A stretch of DNA of 64,000 bases from Agrobacterium sp. a22-2 (lineage in GTDB: Bacteria > Pseudomonadota > Alphaproteobacteria > Rhizobiales > Rhizobiaceae). The position numbers and the translations under genes are program-made. Where the stretch lies: NCBI RefSeq assembly GCF_012276985.1, contig NZ_JAAXMM010000007.1:186001-250000 (forward strand), given 5' to 3'. Shown here piece after piece: positions 27,156 through 36,390 of the stretch (positions within the stretch are counted from its first letter, which is position 1; each line of letters begins with the position of its first letter). A model generated the notes under the pieces. That model was given only the letters and a program-made list of their open reading frames with translations. It made no database searches and was not told where the DNA came from.

Positions 27156-29142
27156 AACGCGACGCAAAAGGCGTTCTATCCTTTCCCTTGTATTGTTATG
27201 CATTCCCGGAGCCTTGGCCGCCCTTCTGAGCCTCTATCACATTTGGCTGGACATCCCTCTGTCGGCGTGGTGGCAAGCGCTACTAGCGCCGGATTTCGAA
27301 ATTCCTGGCCAGATGATCGTGCATTTCATCACCCTTCCGCGCATAGCCGCAAGCCTACTGGCCGGCGCATCCTTGTCGCTCTCCGGCCTGATATTCCAAC
27401 AGGTCCTGCGCAATCCACTGGCCGAGCCGTCGACAACCGGCGTATCGGCGGGTGCGGCACTCGCCCTGAAAGCCTCGGCCTTGCTCGTTCCTTCGTTGGC
27501 CTTGCCGCCTGTGCCGGTTGCGTGCGTAGGCGCGGCTGCGGCTATGTGCCTGACGCTTGCGCTGGCATCGCGCAACCTCGCCTCACCGCTGCGGCTGATC
27601 CTGGCAGGCCTTGTCGTCGGTCTGTTCTGTGGCGGGATTAATTCCCTGCTGGCCCTGTTCTTCCACGAAGAACTACGGAGCGTCTTTCTCTGGAATACTG
27701 GCTCGCTGCTTAATCTCGGTTGGGACGCGTCAGCCTACATGGCACCTGCGGTGTTGATATGCGCTTTACTGGCCGTTCTGTTGATCCGTCCGCTGGAATT
27801 GCTTGCACTGGAAGAGCATGGCGGCCGCAGTCTGGGCGTGCCGGTGGGCGCGGTTCGGTTAACCGGATTGCTAATTGCGGTCGTGCTGGCTTCCGTCACC
27901 ATCGCTGCGGTGGGCGTGATCGGGTTTGTTGGCATAGCGGCGCCGGCGATTGCGCGGCTCGCAGGCGTCAGGACATTCAGGCAACGGATGGTCGCAACGC
28001 CCCTCCTGGGAAGCATTCTTCTCTGGCTCGCCGATCAGATCACACAGATCAATCCACTGTTAGGCAACGAGCTGCCGACCGGTGTCTTGACGGCCATATT
28101 CGGTGGCGCCCTCCTGCTCTGGATGCTGCCGCGACTCCGTGGCGCAAACCTTGGCGACGCTGGCGCCTCCCTTGCAAAGCGCAACGTCACCAACACTCCG
28201 TGCATTGTATTCGCCTTATGGGCCGTGCTGCTGGTCATTCTAATATGGGCGTCGCTTTTATCCGCGCAGAGCCTTGATGGCTGGGTCTGGCAGGGCGTTT
28301 CCGATGGAAATGTCGCCTTTGAATGGCGCTGGCCTCGTGTCGCTACCTCCGCAATTGCAGGAGCGATGCTCGCCGTGGCGGGCGCTATCATCCAGAGGAT
28401 CACCGGAAATGCGATGGCCAGTCCGGAAATTCTCGGGATAAGTTCTGGCGCTGGCTTGGGAGTGGCCTTGCTATTTCTGTTTGATCCAGCTTCGGGCCAT
28501 GCGCTGAAAGTGTCTGCAGCCAGCGGCGGAGCCTTCCTGACCCTGGCCCTGAGCTTCGCGCTCGCCAGAAACGCATCGGCGTCTCCGGAGCGGATGTTGC
28601 TGACTGGTGTAGCCCTTGGGACTGTATTTGGCGCGCTGTTGTCAGCCATCACCGTACGATTCGATCCGAGAGTCACCGGCCTGCTGTCATGGCTTGCCGG
28701 CTCAACCTATTCGGTCACGACATTCGATGTCCTCGCCCTGGCAAGCGTCGCGCTTGGCGTGGCAGCGATCCTCCCTCTTACCCTACGCTGGCTTGTGATA
28801 TTGCCTTTGGGAAACGTGACGGCGCGCCAGATCGGGGTCAATGTTGGTGCAAGCCGCCTGACGCTGCTGCTCATTGCATCGCTGCTTACCGGAACAGCAG
28901 TACTGACCATCGGGCCTTTGAGTTTCGTCGGTTTGATAGCTCCTCATCTCGCTAGGATGACCGGCGGCAGAACCGTACTTTCTCAACTCGCTATGTCGGC
29001 GATTCTCGGAGCATTCGTCATGGTTTCAGCTGACTGGCTCGGCCGAAATCTCCTGTTTCCGTATGAGATACCCGCTGGCACGCTGGCTGCACTCGTCGGT
29101 ACGCCTTACTTTTTCTGGCTGATGTGGAACCAATCGCAATGA
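27100..29142 (+). CDS. FhuB-like double-length iron-siderophore permease
   Basis: About 680 residues: two fused FecCD/BtuC-type halves of ten membrane segments each, as in FhuB. Each half has the family signature; the first is GLIFQQVLRNPLAEPSTTG and the second AIIQRITGNAMASPEILG, each followed by a GAxLA/GLGV stretch. The start is uncertain: TTG at 27100, inside the binding-protein gene, is the only standard start before the first helix. No ATP-binding subunit follows, so a FhuC-like ATPase must come from elsewhere or the importer is non-functional. Confidence 0.88.
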   Translation: MPGSSRRHWRDDIISPQTETRRKRRSILSLVLLCIPGALAALLSLYHIWLDIPLSAWWQALLAPDFEIPGQMIVHFITLPRIAASLLAGASLSLSGLIFQQVLRNPLAEPSTTGVSAGAALALKASALLVPSLALPPVPVACVGAAAAMCLTLALASRNLASPLRLILAGLVVGLFCGGINSLLALFFHEELRSVFLWNTGSLLNLGWDASAYMAPAVLICALLAVLLIRPLELLALEEHGGRSLGVPVGAVRLTGLLIAVVLASVTIAAVGVIGFVGIAAPAIARLAGVRTFRQRMVATPLLGSILLWLADQITQINPLLGNELPTGVLTAIFGGALLLWMLPRLRGANLGDAGASLAKRNVTNTPCIVFALWAVLLVILIWASLLSAQSLDGWVWQGVSDGNVAFEWRWPRVATSAIAGAMLAVAGAIIQRITGNAMASPEILGISSGAGLGVALLFLFDPASGHALKVSAASGGAFLTLALSFALARNASASPERMLLTGVALGTVFGALLSAITVRFDPRVTGLLSWLAGSTYSVTTFDVLALASVALGVAAILPLTLRWLVILPLGNVTARQIGVNVGASRLTLLLIASLLTGTAVLTIGPLSFVGLIAPHLARMTGGRTVLSQLAMSAILGAFVMVSADWLGRNLLFPYEIPAGTLAALVGTPYFFWLMWNQSQ

Positions 29143-29167
29143 CCGTTGGCCTGTCGCCGAATGAGCT

Positions 29168-29188
29168 CTCGCTTTGACGGGAATCGAA
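29168..29188 (+). repeat. Right copy of 21-base imperfect direct repeat
   Basis: Second copy of the repeat at 21360-21380, same orientation, two mismatches. It lies 25 bases after the permease stop codon and so closes off the iron-uptake locus. Confidence 0.5.
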
Positions 29189-29393
29189 TCTCTGCGCCAC
29201 CAGCTTTTCTCGCTAAGCTTCTGCTTCGTCAGCCATTTTTCGGCGTAAGATTCGATCATGGAAATCATGTGATTGGAGTATATTCTGATAGCCGGTTACA
29301 GGACGGGCACGACACACCTGTGATAACCGACTCCACATTTGTCCTGTGCAACTCGTTCCTATTTGAAGTCACCGAAGTCTCCGCTCAAATCGG

Positions 29394-29426
29394 AAGATCA
29401 GGCAGGTTTTTCAGCGCTTTGGATAT
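29394..29426 (+). promoter_or_regulatory. AraC-type 33-base site, copy 1 (weakest)
   Basis: Shares GATCAGGCAG and TTTTCAG blocks with the copies at 36204 and 38728, with a GG-AT end block at the same 33-base span. It lies 388 bases before the dehydrogenase gene at 29815. Weakest of the three matches (22 of 33 positions against 36204). Confidence 0.4.
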
Positions 29427-29814
29427 AGCAGCTCGGCCACAGTTCGGGCATCCTGATGCTTGAAAGTTAGAAGTGGACGACTGAGAATAGCCGATGTCAC
29501 TGCACAGGACTTCGTCTTCAAATTCAATCTGTCTCCAGCTTCGAAATGACACGTCGGGCTTTGAGGGGACCGCGCTTGGAAAAAGATACGGCGTTAAACA
29601 CCGTCTATAATGTGAAACACGGTTGAGACAAAGCGGTGTAGTTGAGCATCCGTCGATATCGGCTGTTGCTTGAGAATTCTGGCGAACAGGAAAACCGCTG
29701 CGCGCTGCTGTGGCCAATGCAATCCTTCGCCCGTAATGCCGGTCGAGAAGAAGCCCTTGGCGGATCACACGCACGTCCCGCAATTACAACCAACCAGTAG
29801 AGAAAACAAATTCC

Positions 29815-30729
29815 ATGGCCAAATGGACTTCAAAAAACATGCCGCCACAACATGGCCGCACTGCGCTCGTTACGGGAACTGGCGGGTTGGGCTATGAAGA
29901 CGCAATGGCCCTGGCCCGCGCCGGAGCCAGAGTTGTTCTGGCCGGTCGCAATCCCGAAAAGGGCAATAAAGCGGTCGCAGCCATTCGAGAGAGCGTTCCA
30001 GGAGCGCAAGTGCGCTACGGCAAGGTCGATCTCGCCAACCTCGCGTCGATTGCGGAATTCGTCGCTGAATTTCAGCAGAACCAAGAGAGCCTCGACATCC
30101 TGATCAATAATGCGGGTGTCATGACACCGCCTCAGCGTCGCGAAACCGCAGACGGCTTTGAGCTGCAGTTCGGTACCAATTATCTCGGTCATTTCGCCCT
30201 GACCGGGTGCTTGCTGCCGATGCTGATGAACGGTCGTAACCCGCGTGTCGTGACCTTGGGAAGCGTTGCGGCACGCGGCGGAAAAATCGACTTCGGGGAC
30301 CTGCAGGCAAAAGACAAATATCGCGCGATGCCTGTTTATAGCCAATCCAAGCTGGCCTGCGTCATGTTTGCCCTGGAACTTGACCGTCGCAGCAAGGCCA
30401 AAGGCTGGGGCATCGAAAGCATGGCAGCACATCCCGGGATATCCCGTACCGATCTGCTGGCAAACGGAGCCGGACAGAACAGCACCGCAGCCAAGATGCG
30501 CCGCTGGTTTCCGTTCCTCTTCCAGCCTGTCTGGAAGGGCGCTTTGCCAACACTTTTTGCCGCAACCGATCCGTCAGCTGGTGGTGGCCAGTATTACGGG
30601 CCAGACCGACTCGGCGGCACACGCGGATATCCCACACTTGAAAAGCCGCCCCTCAACGCGTTGGACAAACAGGCTGCGGCGCGTCTCTGGGACATCTCTG
30701 AGCAACTGACCGACGTCACATTTCCCTGA
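29815..30729 (+). CDS. Short-chain dehydrogenase/reductase
   Basis: A 304-residue SDR of the protochlorophyllide-reductase/WWOX-like group. Seen: cofactor loop TGTGGLGYE at 20-28, ILINNAGVM, a serine region VTLGSVAARGG, active-site YSQSK, and a C-terminal YYGPDRLGGTRGYP typical of the group. The glycine loop is one residue shorter than the usual TGxxGGLGYE of relatives, which may weaken NAD(P) binding. Start ATG preceded by a modest AAAC-rich leader. Substrate unknown. Confidence 0.87.
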   Translation: MAKWTSKNMPPQHGRTALVTGTGGLGYEDAMALARAGARVVLAGRNPEKGNKAVAAIRESVPGAQVRYGKVDLANLASIAEFVAEFQQNQESLDILINNAGVMTPPQRRETADGFELQFGTNYLGHFALTGCLLPMLMNGRNPRVVTLGSVAARGGKIDFGDLQAKDKYRAMPVYSQSKLACVMFALELDRRSKAKGWGIESMAAHPGISRTDLLANGAGQNSTAAKMRRWFPFLFQPVWKGALPTLFAATDPSAGGGQYYGPDRLGGTRGYPTLEKPPLNALDKQAAARLWDISEQLTDVTFP

Positions 30730-30792
30730 CACACATCCGGCCGGCGCAAATACCTTAGTGGCATGCGCATGGTCCAGGTTGCAGAACAAACA

Positions 30793-31737
30793 TCAGGCCG
30801 AATAGGCGCTCGTGGCAGCTTGTTTTTCGGTATGTCGGTAACGGCCGGGCGACTGGCCGATGATCCGCCTGAAAGCCGTGTTGAACGAATACTCCGACGT
30901 ATAGCCGGACGCCAGGGCAATCTGGCCTACCGTCTCGTGTCCGGTCGCCAGTTTCTGGCAGGCCAGTATCATGCGCCAACGGGTGAGGTGCGCCAGAGGC
31001 GTCTCGCCGACCCGGGACCGGAAATGCCGCGCAAAGCTTGATCGCGACATTGCAGCGCGTGCGGCAAGGTCATCGAGTGTCCACGCATGAGAAGGCTGCG
31101 AATGCATGGCGGCGATGGCAGCGTTCAATCGCGGGTCTGCAAGCGCGGCAATCCAGCCGATTTCCGTCTGTGCGGAAGAAGACAGGTAGAGCCGCAAGGC
31201 CTGTGCCAGCATCATATGCGACAGGTTCTGCGCGATCTGTGACGAACCCGGCCTCGCCTCCCGCAATTCATCCATCATCATGTCGATGAAAAGCTTCATG
31301 GTTGCACTTTCGCGAACAGTGTCGATCCTGATCAGTGGAGGCAAAGCCTGCAACATCATGCCGGCATGCGGACCCGCCAGGTCAAATCGGCTTCCCACCA
31401 GGAAGACATCGCCGCCGCCATTGTGGACCACTACCTCGCCACTGCGGTTGGGATCCAGCACCTCGCTGGCCAGTCTGGGCTCGGTGTCCAGATCACTGGC
31501 AATCACGGCGGTTCGCCCGCTTGCAAGCACGAAGCAGTCACCCTCCCCCAACTGCAAGGCGCGGTCGATGCCGGCAACCCAAAGCCAGCAGCGGCCCTTC
31601 ATCACGACGTAACATTTGATCCGCCCAGCCAGGTCGTCGAGGGTCAGCGCCCAGGAACCACCCGCATCAAACCCGGCGGTGATGTAGCTGCGAGGCACGA
31701 GCACGGAAAGCACTTCCGACAGTGGATCGAACGTCAT
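30793..31737 (-). CDS. AraC-family regulator with cupin domain (A)
   Basis: A 314-residue regulator. The N-terminal cupin_6-type domain (about 1-180: MTFDPLSEVLSVL, EGDCFVLASGR, VHNGGGDVFLVGSRFDLAG) is followed by a double helix-turn-helix AraC domain (WTLDDLAARAAMSRSSFARHF, then IALASGYTSEYSFNTAFRR). Divergent from a quinone-oxidoreductase-like gene, its probable target. Clear paralog of the regulator at 53912-54871. Confidence 0.9.
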   Translation of the reverse strand: MTFDPLSEVLSVLVPRSYITAGFDAGGSWALTLDDLAGRIKCYVVMKGRCWLWVAGIDRALQLGEGDCFVLASGRTAVIASDLDTEPRLASEVLDPNRSGEVVVHNGGGDVFLVGSRFDLAGPHAGMMLQALPPLIRIDTVRESATMKLFIDMMMDELREARPGSSQIAQNLSHMMLAQALRLYLSSSAQTEIGWIAALADPRLNAAIAAMHSQPSHAWTLDDLAARAAMSRSSFARHFRSRVGETPLAHLTRWRMILACQKLATGHETVGQIALASGYTSEYSFNTAFRRIIGQSPGRYRHTEKQAATSAYSA

Positions 31738-31831
31738 TTGATACGCTCACGAATGAATATGACCTTCTGCAGTATAGTGAGTGCAAATGGGCTGCGCTAG
31801 AAGAAATCATCGTTCGAGAAAGGATCAGACT
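31738..31831. promoter_or_regulatory. Divergent promoter region, araC (A) / oxidoreductase
   Basis: These 94 bases between two divergent starts should contain both promoters and the AraC operator. AGAAAGGATC provides the ribosome site of the oxidoreductase. No clear direct-repeat operator could be assigned. Confidence 0.4.
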
Positions 31832-32779
31832 ATGAAAGCTGCAGTCGTCAATGCATTTGGTGAAACGCCGTTGTTTCAAGACTTTCGAGCGCCCGAGGCT
31901 GGAGACGGCGAAACGGTCGTGACGGTCCAGGCGGCGGCGATCAGTCCCATTGTCAGGGCGCTGGCGTCGGGCAGACATTATTCGAGCAGCATGGCTGCCG
32001 GTTTCGTGCCTGGTGTAGACGGTGTCGGCATCACTCCGGAGGGGCAGAGGGTCTATTTTCTCTTTCCGAAATCACCCTTCGGTTCGCTGGCTGAACAATC
32101 GCTGGTCCAGAGGGCCATGACCGTGCCGGTGCCGCATGGTCTCGCCAGCGACAAAGCGGCTGCGATCGTTACCGGTGGATTGGCGTCATGGGTCGCCTTG
32201 TCCCGCCGCGCCCGGCTGGTCCGGGGAGAAACCGTGATGGTCCTCGGCGCCACCGGCGCTTCCGGTAGCATGGCGGTTCAAACCTCGCGATTTCTCGGTG
32301 CAAAGACAATCATAGCTGTTGGGCGCGACAAGGCGAGACTGCAAGGCCTCGATGCAGAGGTGAAAATCACGCTCGACGACCAGGCCGATGCGATGCTTCG
32401 CGCAGAGTTTGACCAGGGCGTGGATGTGGTTCTCGACTTTGTCTGGGGTGAACCGGCGGCACGCGTCCTGAAGGCAGCGACAAGAGACCGCGGTTCGCGA
32501 TCGGGCGAGCCACGCCTGCGCTTCGTTCAACTCGGAACGATGGCCGGCGACGAGATTTCCATACGCGGCGACATGCTGCGAAGCACCGGCCTGGAACTGA
32601 TGGGCAGCGGCATTGGTAGTGTCGCGGTCGCGGACCTCATGGCGGGCGCTGGTGAACTTCTGGCTGCAGCGCCCGCAGCCGGACTCGATACGCCGTTGGA
32701 GACCATGCCTTTGTCTTCGATCGCCGAGGCATGGAACGGCAATCCTGCCATCCGTTACGTGCTGGCCCCGACGGAATAG
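31832..32779 (+). CDS. Zinc-independent alcohol dehydrogenase / quinone oxidoreductase-like
   Basis: A 315-residue medium-chain dehydrogenase. N-terminal GroES-like fold (VVTVQAAAISPIVRALASG) and Rossmann motif VLGATGASGSMAVQ. No catalytic or structural zinc cysteines, so it belongs with quinone oxidoreductases or similar NADPH enzymes. Start at ATG 31832; the earlier in-frame ATG at 31781 lies in the divergent promoter region. Probably controlled by the neighbouring AraC protein and acts on a reactive carbonyl or quinone. Confidence 0.87.
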   Translation: MKAAVVNAFGETPLFQDFRAPEAGDGETVVTVQAAAISPIVRALASGRHYSSSMAAGFVPGVDGVGITPEGQRVYFLFPKSPFGSLAEQSLVQRAMTVPVPHGLASDKAAAIVTGGLASWVALSRRARLVRGETVMVLGATGASGSMAVQTSRFLGAKTIIAVGRDKARLQGLDAEVKITLDDQADAMLRAEFDQGVDVVLDFVWGEPAARVLKAATRDRGSRSGEPRLRFVQLGTMAGDEISIRGDMLRSTGLELMGSGIGSVAVADLMAGAGELLAAAPAAGLDTPLETMPLSSIAEAWNGNPAIRYVLAPTE

Positions 32780-32825
32780 CAAGATAGCATGACAGTGGCT
32801 CATCTGCCTATCACCACAGGCACTC

Positions 32826-33473
32826 CTAACTCCCAGAAGCGCCGATGACCGTGGTGAACTTTCGGTGTTGACGCAAAAGCCGGGTGAACCAGACGATGAC
32901 CGCCTCGGCGATCAGCATGAACCCCAGAACAAGCAGGGCAAGAAACGTCGTGTTGGTCGCGACGGCTGCTTCTGACACGTAATAGCCGATCGCCAGAAAG
33001 AGGCCATTCCAAACTGCTATGCCGGCCATCGATGCCGTCAGAAACCCATAGGGTCGATCCCGCATAAGGGCGCCCAAGGCTGGCGCGACCAGCCGTAAGG
33101 TAGGCACGAGCTGGAACGAGAAGGCCAGTGCGATGCGGTGTTGGCTCAATGTGGCAAGACAATTGTCGGTTCTGGCAGGCGCGATCCTCAAAAGCTGACT
33201 GATGCGCCGCAGAAGGCGCATCATCCGTTGGTATCCGAGGGACGTGACGATGCAGAAGGTTGCAGCCAGTCCGACTGCGCTGCCGACGGAGGTTACCAGC
33301 CATGCGCCCGCAAGTGACCATGCGCCTTCCGCCGCTCCAACACCGATGGCCAGATAAAGTCCGTGCGACGGCAGAATGGGGATCAAACGCTCGGACAGGG
33401 CAGCGACGAACAGGCCCAGCAGGCCGAATCCGCTGACCCAAACGATGATTTCGGCAACGGGATCCAGTCCCAT
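32826..33473 (-). CDS. DedA-family membrane protein
   Basis: A 215-residue protein with four or five hydrophobic segments and the DedA/SNARE-associated signature region (FQLVPTLRLVAPALGALMR, followed by FLTASMAGIAVWNGLFLAIGYYV). DedA proteins include undecaprenyl-phosphate and phospholipid flippases. Start at 33473 with GGAAGAGG; the frame extends upstream to 33656 without family resemblance. Stands between an oxidoreductase and an MFS gene, with no obvious functional link. Confidence 0.8.
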   Translation of the reverse strand: MGLDPVAEIIVWVSGFGLLGLFVAALSERLIPILPSHGLYLAIGVGAAEGAWSLAGAWLVTSVGSAVGLAATFCIVTSLGYQRMMRLLRRISQLLRIAPARTDNCLATLSQHRIALAFSFQLVPTLRLVAPALGALMRDRPYGFLTASMAGIAVWNGLFLAIGYYVSEAAVATNTTFLALLVLGFMLIAEAVIVWFTRLLRQHRKFTTVIGASGS

Positions 33474-33677
33474 GGTCTGTACCTCTTCCTGTCCGGGCGG
33501 ACCTTCGTTGAGTATTGGCGGCCACCGAGGTCGCTGAGCCGGGGGAGCATTCATCCTCGGTGGCCTGGAGATCGCTCTTTGAGGGGTGAAGCGACCTCCG
33601 TCGGATCGGCAAGGAGCGTGGGGAAACGTCTCCGATCCGATAGGGTGTGAGCGCATCGGTCAGCTGCGCCGGACAAT

Positions 33678-35015
33678 TCAGTTGGGGCGTGGCGCAAGCG
33701 CCATGCGGCGATTGCCGATCAGCATGGCCACGCCGGTAACCATGCTGGCGGCCGGCACGACCAGCAGCCCGACCGAAAGAGGGTTGGCGAATTGCGCAAT
33801 TGTCGCCGCGTCGCTGATCAAGCCGACCAGGAGCGGCCCCAGTGCAGGACCGAGCAGACCGGACCCCACCATGACGAGGCTGGATGCCATAGCCTCCCTG
33901 CCCCTGCCAGCGACGAGATGGGCAGTACCAAACCCCCATGGCAGCATGAATGCAAAGGAAAACATGCTTGGCACCAGCAGCGCGATCGACATCCAGCCGA
34001 TCGGCGCAAACAGTGCCGCCGTGGTGGTGAGGCTGGCGAGCAGAAAGATGATGCCCGGCGGGCCGAGCAGGCGCCCGGAACCTGAGCGCACGGCGCGGTC
34101 GAACATACGTCCACCAAGGAGTGTTCCGGCAATGCCCATCAATCCCTGCAGGAGGCCAAACGCCAGTCCGGCCTCACCGGTACTCAGCCCGTGGGTGCGA
34201 ATGAGAAAAGGGGCTGTAAACACATAAAACGGCGCTGCTGCAAAACTTCCGGCGATCGCCCCGATAAACAGCCATCGAAAGGTGGCCGACGAAAGAAGTT
34301 TCAGGCTGGCACGAAAGAATGGTTCGCTGGCTGTGCCGGTGGATCGAAGCGGCGGGGTTGCGCCCACTACGACAAAGGCCAGCAGGCCGATCGCCGCGCT
34401 GATGGCGCCGGCACCCACCAGCGCGACCCGCCAGCCGAGCGTATCGATAACGGCACCGCCGGCTGCAAAGCCCACCATAGTGCCAAGCGGAATACCCATG
34501 GCAAAGAGACCGATCGCAAGACCGCGGCGTTCAAGCCTTATCTTTCGCGCAATGATCGCATGGCCGGCCGGCGTGCCACCGGCTTCCCCAAGGGCGACGC
34601 CGAACCGCGTCCCCGCTAAAGCCACAAAACTCGCCGCCATCCCTCCGAGAGCCGTCATCGTGCTCCAACCGAGGATGCACAAAACCAACACGAAACGGGG
34701 AGAACCACGATCGGCAAGACGCGCGAGCGGCAGCGAAAAAAGCGAGTAACACACTGCGAAGGCAGCGCCTGTTAGCAAACCTACCTGCGTATCACTGAGA
34801 GATAGCTCTTCCTTGATCGATTCCGCCATGATGAAAGGAAGTATTCTGTCTATCTGCGAGACAGCGCTGACCAGAAACAGAATAACCAATAGTGCTGGAA
34901 CGCGCCATCCGCCGATGCATTCAACTGTACTGTCAGAAAACTCATGATTATTCACGTTTACATCATTTTCCATCACTTTTTCATTATCTGTTGACGGATG
35001 AACCGTTTCTGTCAT
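33678..35015 (-). CDS. MFS transporter (spinster-like)
   Basis: A 445-residue, 12-helix major facilitator. Seen: QIDRILPFIMAESIKEELSLSDTQVGLLTGAAF at the first helix and loop, the loop 2-3 motif LADRGSPR, and GRMFDR between helices 8 and 9. The 33-residue N-terminal tail is cytoplasmic. Spinster-type family members export lipids, sugars or aromatic acids; the substrate here is unknown. Divergent from an AraC regulator 52 bases away, which may control it. Confidence 0.88.
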   Translation of the reverse strand: MTETVHPSTDNEKVMENDVNVNNHEFSDSTVECIGGWRVPALLVILFLVSAVSQIDRILPFIMAESIKEELSLSDTQVGLLTGAAFAVCYSLFSLPLARLADRGSPRFVLVLCILGWSTMTALGGMAASFVALAGTRFGVALGEAGGTPAGHAIIARKIRLERRGLAIGLFAMGIPLGTMVGFAAGGAVIDTLGWRVALVGAGAISAAIGLLAFVVVGATPPLRSTGTASEPFFRASLKLLSSATFRWLFIGAIAGSFAAAPFYVFTAPFLIRTHGLSTGEAGLAFGLLQGLMGIAGTLLGGRMFDRAVRSGSGRLLGPPGIIFLLASLTTTAALFAPIGWMSIALLVPSMFSFAFMLPWGFGTAHLVAGRGREAMASSLVMVGSGLLGPALGPLLVGLISDAATIAQFANPLSVGLLVVPAASMVTGVAMLIGNRRMALAPRPN

Positions 35016-35067
35016 GCTGATCCGGCCCCTGGTTTTGCTTGCACGTCGAAGCTAGAGGGAGTTCACC

Positions 35068-36102
35068 ATGAACAAAATGCCCATTACCCCAAGAAACTTG
35101 CCTATTACTACATTGGACGATACGACTCCGGTCAGGGGCCAACTGTTGCGTTGGCCCGGCAGCCATCTGGAGGGTCGTGTGTCGTCAGCGCTTCTTGCCG
35201 AGGTCAATGCATATCTCGACGCCCAGGGTGGCGGAGAGGGCTTGTTTCCAACCCAGATGGGCACCGTGCACATCATAAGGGCGTACGAGCAGCGCATGCC
35301 AATGCGCCAACTCTACAAACCGTCGATGTGCGTGGTGCTCAAGGGCGCAAAGGAGATCATGTTCGGCGAAGACCTCCTTCGGTACGGCGCCATGCAATGC
35401 CTTGTCGTCAGCATGGAGATGCCCGCCAGCGGCCGGGTCGTCGAAGCCAGCCCGGATTCACCTTATCTCGGCATCACCATCGACCTCGACGTCGGCATGC
35501 TCCGGGAGGTTCTGGAGCAGCTGGAGACGCCGCCGGTCCCGTCCCAAGAACAAGCCGGCTGTGCCTTTGTCGGCAATGTTGACGAACCGCTGGCGGAATG
35601 CATCCTGCGCCTCATCCGCATGTCGCAGACACCCAAGGCGATCCCCATCCTCTTTCCGTCGATCATGCGGGAGCTCTGCTACTGGCTCCTGACCAGTCCC
35701 AACGGTGGCGAACTCTGCCAACTGGCGCTGCCGGAATCCAATTTCATGCGCGTCGGTAAGGCCATCTATTTTCTCCGTGCCAATTACGCGCAATCGTTGC
35801 GTGTCGACCAGATGGCGGAAGTGGCAGGCATGAGCGCCTCGTCGTTCCACCAGCACTTCAAGGCACTCACCTCAGTGACGCCGCTTCAGTTTCAGAAGCA
35901 ACTGCGTCTTCTGGAGGCAAGACGCCTGATGGTTGCAGATGCCGCAGGTGTCGAAGATGCGGCCTATCAGGTCGGCTATCAGAGCCCATCGCAATTCAGC
36001 CGCGAATATACTCGGATGTTCGGCGTCGCGCCTAAGCGCGATGCCTTGAACCATCAGCGCATGTATAGCCAATACGCGAGCCGCAAGGTTCGCAGCGCAT
36101 GA
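35068..36102 (+). CDS. AraC-family regulator with AraC_N domain
   Basis: A 344-residue regulator whose N-terminal domain belongs to the AraC_N (PF06719-like) group: QLYKPSMCVVLKGAKEIMFGE, then GAMQCLVVSMEMPASG. The C-terminal AraC domain has RVDQMAEVAGMSASSFHQHFK and YQVGYQSPSQFSREYTRMFG. Such regulators often control nearby oxidoreductases. The repeated 33-base site found at 36204 and 38728, just downstream, is a good candidate for its operator. A strong hairpin follows the gene. Confidence 0.9.
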   Translation: MNKMPITPRNLPITTLDDTTPVRGQLLRWPGSHLEGRVSSALLAEVNAYLDAQGGGEGLFPTQMGTVHIIRAYEQRMPMRQLYKPSMCVVLKGAKEIMFGEDLLRYGAMQCLVVSMEMPASGRVVEASPDSPYLGITIDLDVGMLREVLEQLETPPVPSQEQAGCAFVGNVDEPLAECILRLIRMSQTPKAIPILFPSIMRELCYWLLTSPNGGELCQLALPESNFMRVGKAIYFLRANYAQSLRVDQMAEVAGMSASSFHQHFKALTSVTPLQFQKQLRLLEARRLMVADAAGVEDAAYQVGYQSPSQFSREYTRMFGVAPKRDALNHQRMYSQYASRKVRSA

Positions 36103-36112
36103 CAGGCCATAT

Positions 36113-36146
36113 ATTCGCCGCCGGGGCCATCTGGCCGGCGGCGAAT
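36113..36146 (+). terminator. Stem-loop terminator after araC
   Basis: Perfect 12-base arms ATTCGCCGCCGG (36113-36124) and CCGGCGGCGAAT (36135-36146) with a 10-base loop, 11 bases after the stop codon. The T-tract is poor (CTTCG), so termination may be partial. Confidence 0.65.
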
Positions 36147-36203
36147 CTTCGACCGGTGTCCCATGATCCTCACCGAAACCAAGACATTGGCTTGAAACCG
36201 CGC

Positions 36204-36236
36204 AGGATCAGGCAGTATTTTCAGGCGAATTGGCAT
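36204..36236 (+). promoter_or_regulatory. AraC-type 33-base site, copy 2
   Basis: Begins AGGATCAGGCAG and ends TTGGCAT, with ATTTTCAGGCG between. The two conserved end blocks are about 21 bases apart, i.e. two helical turns, as expected for the two helix-turn-helices of an AraC monomer or dimer. Upstream of the DUF2147 gene and directly after an AraC gene. Confidence 0.55.
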
Positions 36237-36390
36237 TCGCATACACTGGGGCGAGAGATAGTTTCCCAAGCGACATCCGGTAGCCGGCCTTTCCGTGGTC
36301 TCGTCGACTTGATCGAGACGTGGGGTGCGGTCAGGCGACCATGGATCAACGGGCTTGTCCCAGCGTCGCCATCAGAAGGAAACTAACAAT

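Larger units (their letters stand above)
29143..29814. other. 672-base gap with repeat copy and AraC-type site
   Basis: No gene I can support. It holds the right copy of the 21-base repeat (29168-29188) and a 33-base AraC-like site (29394-29426). A minus-strand frame at 29385-29783 ends with CPNCGRAAI, which looks faintly like a zinc ribbon, but it has no start or context and I do not call it. Confidence 0.4.

Noticed and set aside
29385..29783. Minus-strand frame of 132 codons with CPNCGRAAI (zinc-ribbon-like).
   Set aside because: No ribosome site, no recognised domain, and it overlaps the AraC-like site; more likely chance.
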